Under the pieces are notes generated by a model, which saw only the letters and a program-made list of their open reading frames with translations, was not told the origin of the DNA and did not search any database. A DNA stretch of 64,000 bases from NCBI RefSeq assembly GCF_000153465.1, contig NZ_CH672387.1, positions 709,180 to 773,179 of the forward strand, written 5' to 3'. A program made the position numbers and the translations under genes. Positions within the stretch are counted from its first letter, which is position 1. Each line of letters begins with the position of its first letter. Source of the DNA: Aurantimonas manganoxydans SI85-9A1 (lineage in GTDB: Bacteria; Pseudomonadota; Alphaproteobacteria; Rhizobiales; Rhizobiaceae). Shown here piece by piece: positions 36,940 through 45,723 of the stretch.

Positions 36940-39528
36940 TCAGTCGAGCGCGGCGCGGACCAGTTCCTCTTCCGCCGCCTCGGCCAGGAGGTCGTCGCGC
37001 GCCTCGCCCATGACGCTCTCGCGGCCAATCTGCAGCATGATCGGCACGGCCAGTGGCGAGACCCGGTCGAGGTCCTTGTGGACGATGTGATGTTTGATCC
37101 GGCCGAGAAGGTCCGACACCCGCGAAACGTCCAGAAGGCCCGTCGCGGCGTCGGCCCAGGTGGCACGCATCAGGATGTGATCCGGCTCGTGGGCGCGCAG
37201 CACGTCGTAGACCAGGTCGGCCGAGACGGTGACCTGGCGGCCGGTCTTTTCCTGGCCCGGATGACGCTTCTCGATCAGGCCCGAGATCACCGCGCATTGC
37301 CGGAAGGTCCGCTTGAGCAGCCAGGAATCGGCCATCCAGGCTTCCAGGTCGTCGCCCAGCATGTCCTCGTCGAACAGCGCATCGAGGGACAGGCGCCCGT
37401 CCGCGATCATTGCGCCCATGTCGCCGCGGCCCCAGATCGAGATGGCATAGTCGGTGGCGACGAAACCGAGCGGCTTGGCCCGGGCCCGCTCCAGACGCCG
37501 GGTCAGCAGCATGCCGAGGGTCTGGTGGGCCAGCCGCCCCTCGAAGGGATAGGCGACGAGGAAGAAGCGCTTGCCGTTCGGAAAGGTCTCGATCAGCAGC
37601 TCGTCGGGGCCGGGGATCAGCGACTTGCGCTGCTGGATGGCCAGCCAGTCCGACACCTGCTCGGGCAGTTCGCCCCAGCGTGCCGGGTCGGCCAGCATCG
37701 CCCGGACCTGCGCGGCCAGAAAGATCGTCAGCGGAAACTTGCCGCCGGCATAGGTCGGGATCTTGGAATCCTCCGACACCGCCTTGGTGACGAGGCACTG
37801 GTTCTCGTGGATCGTCTCGAAGCGCAGCACCTGTCCGGAAAAGGAGAAGGTGTCGCCCGGCGCCAGCGCCTCGACGAAGCCCTCCTCGATCTTGCCGAGG
37901 ATCGGCCCGCCGCGGGCAATGGCGCTCTTGGTGCGGCGCCGGATCAGTCGCACCTGCAGCGACGGCGCGTCGAGGATCGTGCCGGCATTCATGCGGTATT
38001 GCTGGGCGATGCGCGGATGGCTGACTCGCCAGGTGCCGTCCTCGGTGAGCACGATCTTGGCATAGCGCTCATAGACCCGCAGCGCGTAGCCGCCGGTGGC
38101 GACGAAGTCGATCACCCGGTCGAAGGTCTCGCGATCGAGGCTTGCATAGGGCGCGGCGGTGGTCACCTCGGCATAGAGGTCGTCGGCCCGGAACGGCTCG
38201 GCCACCGCCATGCCCAGGACATGCTGGGCGAGGACGTCGAGCGCTCCGTCGCGCATGGCGGGGGTGTCCTGTGCGCCGAGATAGTTGGCGTCGAGCGCGG
38301 CCTGGCACTCCAGCACCTCGAAGCGGTTGGCGGGCACCAGGATCGCCTTGGACGGCTCGTCCATGCGGTGGTTGGAGCGGCCGATCCGCTGGGCAAGGCG
38401 CGAGGCTCCCTTCGGCGCGCCGACATGGACGACGAGGTCGACATCGCCCCAGTCGATGCCGAGATCGAGCGTCGAGGTGGCGACGACGGCGCGCAGCTGG
38501 TTAGCGGCCATGGCGGCCTCGACCTTGCGCCGCTGCCCGACATCCAGCGAGCCGTGATGCAGCGCGATCGGCAGTGTCTCGTCGTTGATCCGCCACAGCT
38601 CCTGGAACAGCATCTCGGCCTGGAAGCGGGTGTTGACGAAGAGCAGCGTCGTCTTGTGAGCCTGTATCGCCTCGTAGATCTCCGGCATGGCGTAGCGCGA
38701 CGTATGCCCCTGCCAGGGCACACGCTCGGAAGATTTCAGGATCGTGATCTCCGGCTTGGCGCCACCGGCGACGGTGATCAGCTCCGACAGGCGAGGATCA
38801 GCGTCGGGTGCGACGTCGGGCAGTACGCCATCCGCGTCCGCGATCTCCGCCACGTCGCCGCCGGGCGCCTGCGAGACCAGCCAACGGCGCAGGTCGTCGG
38901 GCTCGGACACGGTCGCCGACAAGCCGATGGTCTGGATGTCCGGGCGCAGCATGCGCAGGCGCGCCAGGCCCAGCGACAGAAGGTGTCCGCGCTTGGATGT
39001 GACCAGGGAATGCAGCTCGTCGAAGATCACGTAGCGCAGGTCCGAAAAGAAGCCGCGCGCGTCCTTGCCGGCGATCAGCAGGGCCAGCTGCTCGGGCGTC
39101 GTCAGGAGGATGTCCGGCGGTTTCAGCTTCTGGCGCTGACGGCGCACCTGCGAGGTGTCGCCGGTGCGGGTCTCCAGGGTCACTTTCAGGCCGATCTCGG
39201 CGACCGGCTTTTCCAGATTGCGGGCGATGTCGGTGGCCAGTGCCTTCAGCGGCGAGATGTAGAGGGTGTGGATGCCATAGGGCCGCGTGCCGGGCTTCGG
39301 CCGACCACGCCGGTGCAGATCGACCAGCGATGGCAGGAAGCCGGCCAGCGTCTTGCCGGCCCCGGTCGGCGCGATCAGCAGCGCCGACGCGCCAGATTCG
39401 GCCCGGGCCAGGAGGTCGAGCTGGTGCGGACGCGGGCTCCAGCCATTGCGCGCGAACCATTCCAGGAAGGGCGCGGGCAGGGGGAACGGCGCGGAGCCGG
39501 GCAGGAAGGGGTCGGGTCGGACTGTCAC
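36940..39528 (-). CDS. ligase-associated DNA damage response DEXH helicase (Lhr-like)
   Basis: 862 residues. Superfamily 2 helicase: Walker A APTGAGKT (53-60), TTPEQL, motif II DELH (170-173), motif III SAT, and motifs in the second RecA lobe (TSTLDLGIDWGDVD, QRIGRSNHR). The C-terminal half (~430-862) is the Lhr-type winged-helix and beta-barrel region. This is the shorter Lhr core type found with a ligase, a phosphoesterase (PdeM) and an MBL exonuclease. Start is GTG 39528 with a weak ribosome site. PdeM and the exonuclease lie 3.7 kb and 3.9 kb away on either side; no ligase gene is in the window. Confidence 0.94.
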   Translation of the reverse strand: MTVRPDPFLPGSAPFPLPAPFLEWFARNGWSPRPHQLDLLARAESGASALLIAPTGAGKTLAGFLPSLVDLHRRGRPKPGTRPYGIHTLYISPLKALATDIARNLEKPVAEIGLKVTLETRTGDTSQVRRQRQKLKPPDILLTTPEQLALLIAGKDARGFFSDLRYVIFDELHSLVTSKRGHLLSLGLARLRMLRPDIQTIGLSATVSEPDDLRRWLVSQAPGGDVAEIADADGVLPDVAPDADPRLSELITVAGGAKPEITILKSSERVPWQGHTSRYAMPEIYEAIQAHKTTLLFVNTRFQAEMLFQELWRINDETLPIALHHGSLDVGQRRKVEAAMAANQLRAVVATSTLDLGIDWGDVDLVVHVGAPKGASRLAQRIGRSNHRMDEPSKAILVPANRFEVLECQAALDANYLGAQDTPAMRDGALDVLAQHVLGMAVAEPFRADDLYAEVTTAAPYASLDRETFDRVIDFVATGGYALRVYERYAKIVLTEDGTWRVSHPRIAQQYRMNAGTILDAPSLQVRLIRRRTKSAIARGGPILGKIEEGFVEALAPGDTFSFSGQVLRFETIHENQCLVTKAVSEDSKIPTYAGGKFPLTIFLAAQVRAMLADPARWGELPEQVSDWLAIQQRKSLIPGPDELLIETFPNGKRFFLVAYPFEGRLAHQTLGMLLTRRLERARAKPLGFVATDYAISIWGRGDMGAMIADGRLSLDALFDEDMLGDDLEAWMADSWLLKRTFRQCAVISGLIEKRHPGQEKTGRQVTVSADLVYDVLRAHEPDHILMRATWADAATGLLDVSRVSDLLGRIKHHIVHKDLDRVSPLAVPIMLQIGRESVMGEARDDLLAEAAEEELVRAALD

Positions 39529-39567
39529 AGCGCTTCAGATAGTGTCGCGCCCTGCCGATGTCCCGTT

Positions 39568-40416
39568 TCAGCGTCGGCGTGTCGAAAGCGCGAAGGCGAT
39601 GCCGCCAAGAACGAGACCGGCCGCGATGACGAAGCGCTGGCCGAGGTTCTCGGAGAGGAACAGGACTCCGCCCAAAGCAGCAATGATCGGTACGGACAAT
39701 TGCACGATCGCCGCCGACAGTGCCGTCAGGCCCTTGAGCGCCCGGTACCACAGGACATAGCCGAGGCCGGAGGTGACGGCGCCCGAGACGATGGCGATGA
39801 GGAGGCCGGCACCGCCGATGCCCGTCTGGAACAGCGAGAGCGCAACGAGCGGCAATGCCAGCGGAACGGTGCGGATGAAATTACCGGCGGTGGCGCGGGT
39901 CGCGTCGGCCGCGCCTCGGCCGCGCAGCGAATAGACGCCCCAGGCGATGCCGGAGACGATCATCAGCGCGGTGCCCAGCGGATCGGGTCGGGTGAGGCCC
40001 GGGACCAGCCACCAGACGAAGGCCCCGGCCGCCACGAGGAGGCCCAGCGCCTCACGGGCACCGGGCCGCTCGCCCCGGATGAGGCCCCAGCCGATCATCG
40101 AGGCCTGCACCGCAGCGAAGAGGATCAGCGCGCCGACGGCGGCGCCGAGCTTCAGATAGGCAAGGGAAAAGGCGAGGGCGTAGAGGAAGAGCGCCAGCGC
40201 CGATGCCCAGCTTCCGTCAAGGGTGCGCCAGCGCACCGCCGTCTGGCCTCGTGCCTTCAGGAGGATGAACGCCAGCACCAGGGCGCCGGAGAGAAGCCGC
40301 AGGCCGGTGAAGCCCGCCGCGTCGATGGCGCCGTCGGCGAGAGCAAGGCGCGCCAGCAGCGAATTGCCGGCAAAGGCGATCATTGCCGCAACGGTCAGCC
40401 GAATGGTCGCTGTCAT
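39568..40416 (-). CDS. EamA/DMT-superfamily transporter
   Basis: 282 residues, ten membrane helices in two EamA repeats (~1-135 and 145-280). AAMIAFAGNSLLARLAL and GAVTSGLGYVLWYRALKGL are typical of drug/metabolite transporters. Probable metabolite or amino-acid exporter; substrate unknown. ATG 40416 is preferred because it begins immediately before the first helix. It ends 39 bp from the Lhr helicase start on the same strand. Confidence 0.92.
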   Translation of the reverse strand: MTATIRLTVAAMIAFAGNSLLARLALADGAIDAAGFTGLRLLSGALVLAFILLKARGQTAVRWRTLDGSWASALALFLYALAFSLAYLKLGAAVGALILFAAVQASMIGWGLIRGERPGAREALGLLVAAGAFVWWLVPGLTRPDPLGTALMIVSGIAWGVYSLRGRGAADATRATAGNFIRTVPLALPLVALSLFQTGIGGAGLLIAIVSGAVTSGLGYVLWYRALKGLTALSAAIVQLSVPIIAALGGVLFLSENLGQRFVIAAGLVLGGIAFALSTRRR

Positions 40417-40584
40417 AAAATGCGCCGCCTTGTCTCGTCGGGCCGCGTCAGTCCGTGCACCGGTTTCGCGGAGAGGCTCCGGGGTGCCGGATCGCCGTTG
40501 CTGCAATTGCTAAGCTAGGCGAAGGGGCCCGGCTGCCTAGTTAGGCAGACTTCTCGACCACGAACCTTCATTCCGGGCCCGCCG

Positions 40585-42288
40585 ATGCGCTTGCTTGCCG
40601 TCTTCCTCATCCTTCTCGCGACGCTGACCGGTGCCGCCGCGCAGGACAGTGCGCCGACCCGTTACTACGAGATCGACACGCTGAACAGCGGCCTGCCCCC
40701 GGCCGAGGCGTATATCGGTCACGAGACTCCACAGGGGATGATGGAGAGCTTTGTCGCCGCCGCCAACGCCAGGAACTGGGAGATGGCGGCCCATATGCTC
40801 GACCTTTCCGACATCGACCCGGCGCTGCAGGCCGAGATGGGACCGGTGCTGGCGAAGCGGATGTTCGACATCGCCGAGAACGGCATGTGGCTCGACTGGG
40901 GCGATCTGTCGGACCGGCCCGACGCGATGGCGACCAACGTCGCGGCTGAGAACCCGATGGCCGGAGAGCCACGCCGCAACATCCGGCTGGCGATCCTCGA
41001 ACTGCCGGACCGGCCGGTCTCGGTGCGGATTGCGCGGGTCAAGCCTGCGGATGGCGAGCCGGTCTGGTTGTTCTCCCGGCAGACCGTCGGCAACATTCTG
41101 GCCCTCCACGAAATCTACGGTCCGACCCGCTTCGAGGAGTCGCTGCCGGGTTTCCTGCGGGAACGCGCCTTCTGGACGCTGGCCTGGTGGGAGGTGGTGG
41201 CGCTGCCCCTGGTTCTCCTGATCGCCATCGGCGCCGCCTTCCTGGTCCACGCCTGGGTCGGTCGGGTGAAGTGGCGGCAGCCCTCGCGTATTGCCCGGCG
41301 GATCCTCGACTCCATCCAGATGCCGGTCGCGCTGATGGCCTGCGTCGGCACCTTCTCGCTGGTGAACACGCTGCTGTTCACCTTCTCCGGGGCGGTGAAC
41401 CGGTTCCTGACGCCGTTGCAGTCGACCCTGTTCGTCATTGCGCTGGCCATGATCGGCGTGCGGATCGTCGATGCCGTCCTCGACCGCGTCGTTCAGCGCA
41501 ACGTCGAGGCGCTCGGCGATTCCGAAGCGGCCGAGCAGCGCGATCTCTACACCAACATCTCGGCGGCCCGGCGCGTCGCCATCGTGCTGGCGCTGGGCGC
41601 CGGCGTGTCGCTGGTGCTGATCCAGACGAATGCGTTCGAGTCCCTCGGTTTCTCGCTGCTGGCCTCGGCCGGGGTGATCGGCCTGGTGCTCGCCTTCGCC
41701 GCCCGTTCGGTGCTGGCCAATATCATGGCCAGCCTGCAGATCGCGCTGGCGAAGACCGCCCGCATCGGCGACGCAGTGCTCTATGACGACCAGTGGTGCT
41801 ACGTGGAGAAGATCAACTTCACCTACATCCAGCTGCAGACTTGGGACAATCGACGCCTGATCGTGCCGGTCAACGAGCTCGTCTCCCACACCTTCGAGAA
41901 CTGGACCAAGCAGGATTCCAGCATCACCAAGATCGTGGCGCTGCGGCTCGACCACCGGGCCGACGTCGACCGGCTACGCGAGGCCTTCCAGGAGTTCGTC
42001 CAGAACGACGAGGATGTCATCAACCGGGAGACGGCCGACGTCTATGTGGTCGACCAGGACCGTTCCGGCATGCTGGTCTGGTTCCTCGCGGCGGCCTCCG
42101 ATCCGTCGATCGGCTGGACGATGCAGTGCCGCTTGCGCGAGGCGATGCTGAAGGCCGTGGTCCGGCTTGAGGCGGAGAATGGCGGGCCTGTCGCGGACCG
42201 GGCCGTCTACCTGCCGCGCGAGCGCGAGGAACTGGTGGCCGCCGTGGACCCGCGCGAGGGCGACGGTTCGCGTCAGGCGGCGATGTAG
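40585..42288 (+). CDS. MscS-family mechanosensitive channel with periplasmic N-terminal domain
   Basis: 567 residues. Signal peptide (1-19, cleaved near GAAAQD), a ~180-residue extracytoplasmic domain, then about five membrane helices (~207-226, 250-270, 278-297, 328-345, 352-375). The MscS core follows: GVIGLVLAFAARSVLANIMASLQIAL, then GDAVLYDDQWCYVEKINFTYIQLQTWDNRRLIVPVNELVS, with the cytoplasmic vestibule to ~540. Longer than E. coli MscS and typical of YbdG/YnaI-like extended members. Gates ion flow on membrane tension. The 3' end overlaps the convergent YitT gene by 16 bp. Confidence 0.92.
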   Translation: MRLLAVFLILLATLTGAAAQDSAPTRYYEIDTLNSGLPPAEAYIGHETPQGMMESFVAAANARNWEMAAHMLDLSDIDPALQAEMGPVLAKRMFDIAENGMWLDWGDLSDRPDAMATNVAAENPMAGEPRRNIRLAILELPDRPVSVRIARVKPADGEPVWLFSRQTVGNILALHEIYGPTRFEESLPGFLRERAFWTLAWWEVVALPLVLLIAIGAAFLVHAWVGRVKWRQPSRIARRILDSIQMPVALMACVGTFSLVNTLLFTFSGAVNRFLTPLQSTLFVIALAMIGVRIVDAVLDRVVQRNVEALGDSEAAEQRDLYTNISAARRVAIVLALGAGVSLVLIQTNAFESLGFSLLASAGVIGLVLAFAARSVLANIMASLQIALAKTARIGDAVLYDDQWCYVEKINFTYIQLQTWDNRRLIVPVNELVSHTFENWTKQDSSITKIVALRLDHRADVDRLREAFQEFVQNDEDVINRETADVYVVDQDRSGMLVWFLAAASDPSIGWTMQCRLREAMLKAVVRLEAENGGPVADRAVYLPREREELVAAVDPREGDGSRQAAM

Positions 42289-42899
42289 CGGTCCGGCCGA
42301 TGGTTGACGGCGAGCCACAGGTTCAGAACCACGGCGCCGACGATCGAATAGACGATAGCGACGGGGTCGGCGACGGCGAAGGACACGGCGAGGATCACCA
42401 GATCGACGGCGAGCTGCGTCAGCCCCGCCTTCCAGCCCAGGCGGTCCTGCAGGTAGATCGCCAGGATGCCGACGCCGCCAAGGCTCGCGCGGTGCCGGTA
42501 CAAGGCGAGGAGCCCGTAGCCGATCAGGACGCCGCCGAGCACGGCACCGACCAGCGGATTCACCGCGCCGAGCGTGAAATATTCCGGCTGCAGCGCCGTC
42601 AGCACGGACAGGCAGGCGACGGCGAGGAAGGTCTTGATGGTGAAGGCCCAGCCGAGGCGGGTGATCGCCAGGCCGTAGAAGGGCAGATTGATCAGGAAGA
42701 ACACGATGCCGACGTTCCAGCCGGTGGCGTAGGAGACGATCAGCGCCAGGCCGGCCGTGCCGCCGGTGACGAAGCCGAGATGGGCCAGGATCGACAGGCC
42801 GATCGTGACCATGAGGGCGCCGGTCAGGATGCCCTGCGCATCCTCGAGCGGTGAATGGTGGGTGGCCGTTGCCGACCAGCGTCCGAAACCCGAGGTCAT
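42273..42899 (-). CDS. YitT-family membrane protein
   Basis: 208 residues, five or six membrane helices. LGFVTGGTAGLALIVSYATGW and GAVLGGVLIGYGLLALYRHRASLGG are the YitT (DUF161) signatures. Lacks the C-terminal soluble DUF2179 domain of longer members. Transport role suspected, substrate unknown. Its 3' end overlaps mscS by 16 bp tail to tail. It follows the SpoIIAA-like gene on the same strand by 3 bp, so the two are likely co-transcribed. Confidence 0.9.
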   Translation of the reverse strand: MTSGFGRWSATATHHSPLEDAQGILTGALMVTIGLSILAHLGFVTGGTAGLALIVSYATGWNVGIVFFLINLPFYGLAITRLGWAFTIKTFLAVACLSVLTALQPEYFTLGAVNPLVGAVLGGVLIGYGLLALYRHRASLGGVGILAIYLQDRLGWKAGLTQLAVDLVILAVSFAVADPVAIVYSIVGAVVLNLWLAVNHRPDRYIAA

Positions 42900-42902
42900 G
42901 GC

Positions 42903-43292
42903 TCAGAAGGTCGCCGCAGGGTTGCCGTTCCTCACCCAGAGACGGGCGATGTCATCGTCCGCAAGGGCAAAGGCCTTGATGTCGACCATGGGTATGGCGA
43001 GGTCCTGCAGCCCGACCAAGGAGCGCACCCAGCTCTTGTCGGTGACCACCGCGACGCGGCGGAAGCGCGAGAGGTCGCGGAAGCGGCCGAGGGAATATTG
43101 CAGGTCGCGGGCGATCGCTGCCGGGGTGAACATGCCGACCTCGCGCACGATGACAAGGATCGACAGCGCGCCGGGCCGTTCGGCGAGCTTGGTGTCGATG
43201 ACCGCAATGACGCGTTCGACGTCATCCTTGTCGATGCGGCCGTCGATCTCGAAGGCGATGACGGCGTCGGATTCGGGAATGATGGTCAGCAT
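42903..43292 (-). CDS. SpoIIAA-like / STAS-fold protein
   Basis: 129 residues. SpoIIAA-like family: begins MLTIIPESDAVIAFEIDGRID, central LSILVIVREVGMFTPAAIARDL and an ending AFALADDDIARLWV, typical of this small cytoplasmic fold related to STAS/CRAL-TRIO domains. Function unknown; relatives are stress-associated. ATG 43292 has a weak ribosome site. Located just before the YitT gene and divergent from the exonuclease gene. Confidence 0.82.
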   Translation of the reverse strand: MLTIIPESDAVIAFEIDGRIDKDDVERVIAVIDTKLAERPGALSILVIVREVGMFTPAAIARDLQYSLGRFRDLSRFRRVAVVTDKSWVRSLVGLQDLAIPMVDIKAFALADDDIARLWVRNGNPAATF

Positions 43293-43427
43293 CGGTCGGA
43301 CTCGAATGGTGGTGGATCGCTCCTTCCAGCATAATCTGTTGCGCTGCGAAAGGAACCACGATGCACGCCCGGCGATTTGGCTTTGCCGGCGCAGCCGACC
43401 CTGCAGCATCGCCACGAGGAATTTCGC

Positions 43428-44447
43428 ATGCGTCCCGACGAATTGCTGCGACCGACGCCGGAGGGGCTCTACTGCCCGCCGGGAGACTTCTTCATCGATC
43501 CGGTGCGCCCGGTTGAGCGGGCCCTGATCACCCATGGCCATGCCGACCACGCCCGGTCCGGCCACACCAAGGTCATGGCGACGCGCCAGACCCTGGCGAT
43601 CATGGCCGTGCGCTACGGCGAGGAGTTCTGCGTCGAACGGCAGGAGGCGGCGATCGGCGAGACGGTCCGCATCCACGATGTTGCCGTGACGTTCCACCCG
43701 GCGGGCCATGTGCTGGGGTCGGCGCAGATCGCGGTGTCGCACAAGGGGCTGACCATCGTGGCGTCCGGCGACTACAAGCGGCGCGCCGATCCGACCTGCG
43801 CCGGCTTCGAGCCGGTGCCCTGCGACGTCTTCATCACCGAGGCGACTTTCGCCCTGCCGGTGTTCCGGCACCCGGACACGGCGGGGGAGGTGGACAAGCT
43901 GCTGGCCTCCGTGGCGCAGTTTCCCGAGCGCACGCATCTGGTCGGCGCCTATGCGCTGGGCAAGGCGCAGCGGGTGATCAAACATCTGCGCGATGCGGGC
44001 TACGACGCCCCGATCTACATTCACGGCGCGCTGAAGAAGCTCTGCGACTTTTACCAGAGCGAGGGTATCGATCTCGGGGAATTGCGCCCCGCCACCGTCG
44101 ACGCCAAGGCGGGCACGGCGAAGGCGGCCTTTGCCGGGACGGTGGTGGTGGGGCCGCCCTCGGCCTTCGCCGACAAATGGGCCCGGCGGTTTCCCGATCC
44201 GGTCTCGTGCTTCGCGTCGGGCTGGATGCGGGTGCGCCAGCGCGCCCGGCAACGCGGCGTGGAGCTGCCGCTGATCATTTCGGACCATTGCGACTGGGAC
44301 GAACTGACCGAGACGATCGACGAGATCGGACCGCAGGAGGTCTGGGTGACCCATGGCCGTGAGGAGGCGCTAGTGCGCTGGTGCGAACTGCGCCAGACGC
44401 GGGCCCGGCCGCTGCATCTGGTCGGCTACGAGGACGAGGCGGAATAG
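43428..44447 (+). CDS. ligase-associated DNA damage response exonuclease (MBL fold)
   Basis: 339 residues. Metallo-beta-lactamase/beta-CASP-like fold: THGHADHAR metal motif (~35-43), HPAGHVLGSAQI, SGDYKRRADPT, and a C-terminal SDHCDWDELTETI and THGREEALVRW. Matches the nuclease that belongs to the Lhr helicase / PdeM / ATP-dependent ligase set. GAGGA lies 8 nt before ATG 43428. In the usual arrangement the ligase gene follows directly; here a methyltransferase on the other strand follows instead. Confidence 0.93.
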   Translation: MRPDELLRPTPEGLYCPPGDFFIDPVRPVERALITHGHADHARSGHTKVMATRQTLAIMAVRYGEEFCVERQEAAIGETVRIHDVAVTFHPAGHVLGSAQIAVSHKGLTIVASGDYKRRADPTCAGFEPVPCDVFITEATFALPVFRHPDTAGEVDKLLASVAQFPERTHLVGAYALGKAQRVIKHLRDAGYDAPIYIHGALKKLCDFYQSEGIDLGELRPATVDAKAGTAKAAFAGTVVVGPPSAFADKWARRFPDPVSCFASGWMRVRQRARQRGVELPLIISDHCDWDELTETIDEIGPQEVWVTHGREEALVRWCELRQTRARPLHLVGYEDEAE

Positions 44448-44477
44448 AGCGGGTTCGCGTAGATCGGGCTATCGACC

Positions 44478-44515
44478 AAAGAAGAGGGCGCTCCCGTCAG
44501 TGCCGGAGCGCCCTC
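44478..44515 (-). terminator. hairpin terminator between exonuclease and methyltransferase genes
   Basis: Perfect 11-bp stem GAGGGCGCTCC/GGAGCGCCCTC with a 10-nt loop. On the minus strand it is followed by TTCTTT, so it ends the methyltransferase transcript; on the plus strand it may still stall exonuclease transcripts. Confidence 0.7.
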
Positions 44516-44540
44516 ATGCCGTTCAGTTCGGCCGACCGCC

Positions 44541-45194
44541 TCAGGCTCTCGGGCCGCGGCCGTAGATCCAGTAATGCGCGCCTTCCTCGGCGATGTAGCG
44601 GGCGTTAGGGATCTCCATCACCAGCCTGACGAGGCCTTCTTCCTCCAGCCGCCTGCTGACGGCGGCGTAGTCGGACGCGTCGAGATAGCTGTTGCGGGTC
44701 GAGATCACCATCAGGCCGTCGGCCTTCAGATACCGCGCCATCCGGGTCAGCGCGCGGGGTTCGACATGGCCGAGGGTGAAGACGCCGGCGCAGACGATGA
44801 TGTCGTATTGCTGCTCAAGCGGGTTCTCGTGATCCTCGTTGAGGTCGATGCCGCCGGCGAGCTTGCCGTAGACGCCGGTCTTCGCCGCGATGTCGACCAT
44901 CTCGTTGGACAGGTCGAAGCCGTCGACGTGGCGAAAGCCGCGCTTGCGCAGTTCCTCGCCGGCAAGGCCGGTCCCGCAGCCGGCGTCGAGAACCGACACC
45001 TCGCCGGGTGCCTTGTTGAGATAGGCCTCGGCCACGAGCAGCGCGGTCGAGGCGACGACGCGCGGACAGCCATAGTCCTGGTCGCCGACATCCTTGTCGT
45101 AGCGGCCGGCCCAGCCGGCATAATAGTCGTTCAGCTTGTCCGGATCCCCATCAAGGGCGTGCGAGGCATGAATCGTGCTGACGGAATCGTGCAA
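44541..45194 (-). CDS. class I SAM-dependent methyltransferase
   Basis: 217 residues. Motif I VLDAGCGTGLAGEELRKRGF, motif II region VDGFDLSNEMVDIA, and YDIIVCAGVFTLGHVEP give a methyltransferase domain of the type 11/25 group; related to Williams-Beuren-type proteins (begins with LNDYYAGWAGRYDKDV). Substrate unknown. I choose TTG 45194 because AGGAGA (45201-45206) lies 6-7 nt before it; no ATG with a ribosome site fits, and a TTG further upstream has none. Small-molecule methylation is likely. Confidence 0.88.
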   Translation of the reverse strand: MHDSVSTIHASHALDGDPDKLNDYYAGWAGRYDKDVGDQDYGCPRVVASTALLVAEAYLNKAPGEVSVLDAGCGTGLAGEELRKRGFRHVDGFDLSNEMVDIAAKTGVYGKLAGGIDLNEDHENPLEQQYDIIVCAGVFTLGHVEPRALTRMARYLKADGLMVISTRNSYLDASDYAAVSRRLEEEGLVRLVMEIPNARYIAEEGAHYWIYGRGPRA

Positions 45195-45723
45195 ATGTCG
45201 TCTCCTGTCGATTGCGGTGCCATGACGCACTGCACATACCACGGGACGCAAATGGTTATAACCGTTGCGGCGCGAGACGGTGCCCGTTCAGCGAGTAATA
45301 TCCGACCCGCGCCATCGATAAGCGATTGATCGCAAACCATTGATCGGTTTCTCGCAAATTTATCCGCGATCGCAAACGTCGCAGATGCAGTCGGTGCTCC
45401 GCGGCTCTGCGCGAATTTGCTGATGCGATATTAACCGGTTTACCGGCCGCGACATCCGTGTCTTTCCGATGACTGTCCGATCTGGCGCGATATGGTTTTA
45501 TATCATCGGCTTAGCGTGCGTGTTCTCGCCCTGATCGGCGCGGGGTCACCCACTTGTCTTCGACGGGGGCCGGTGCTGCTCGGGCTGCACTTCGTACCAG
45601 CGTTTCCGGCGGGGGCGTCCGTCAGGATGCCGTCATGTCCGGCAGGCCGCCGGGTTGTAGATCGCGGCCGGTGCGGTCACACTCGTCCCTGTCCTGCCAT
45701 TGGGGTGGGGAGGACAAGGCGGC
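45195..45723. other. 529-bp divergent intergenic region
   Basis: Non-coding on both strands. It is AT-richer than average around 45280-45445. It holds two copies of GATCGCAAAC (45328-45337 and 45368-45377, exactly 40 bp apart), a GCGAT-TG-ATCGC inverted repeat at 45322-45333, and a TTAACCGGTTTACC half-palindrome near 45431. These may be control sites for the histidine kinase or methyltransferase genes. Confidence 0.55.

Noticed and set aside
37078-40518. Plus-strand open frame of 1146 codons opposite the Lhr helicase and EamA genes
   Set aside because: It is the antisense reading of two clear genes in GC-rich DNA, with Arg/Gly/Asp-rich composition and no domain. The same applies to long antisense frames at 15885-18611, 23198-25156 and 26223-29471.
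45431-45444. TTAACCGGTTTACC as CtrA box upstream of the histidine kinase
   Set aside because: Only one intact TTAA half; the second half does not match.
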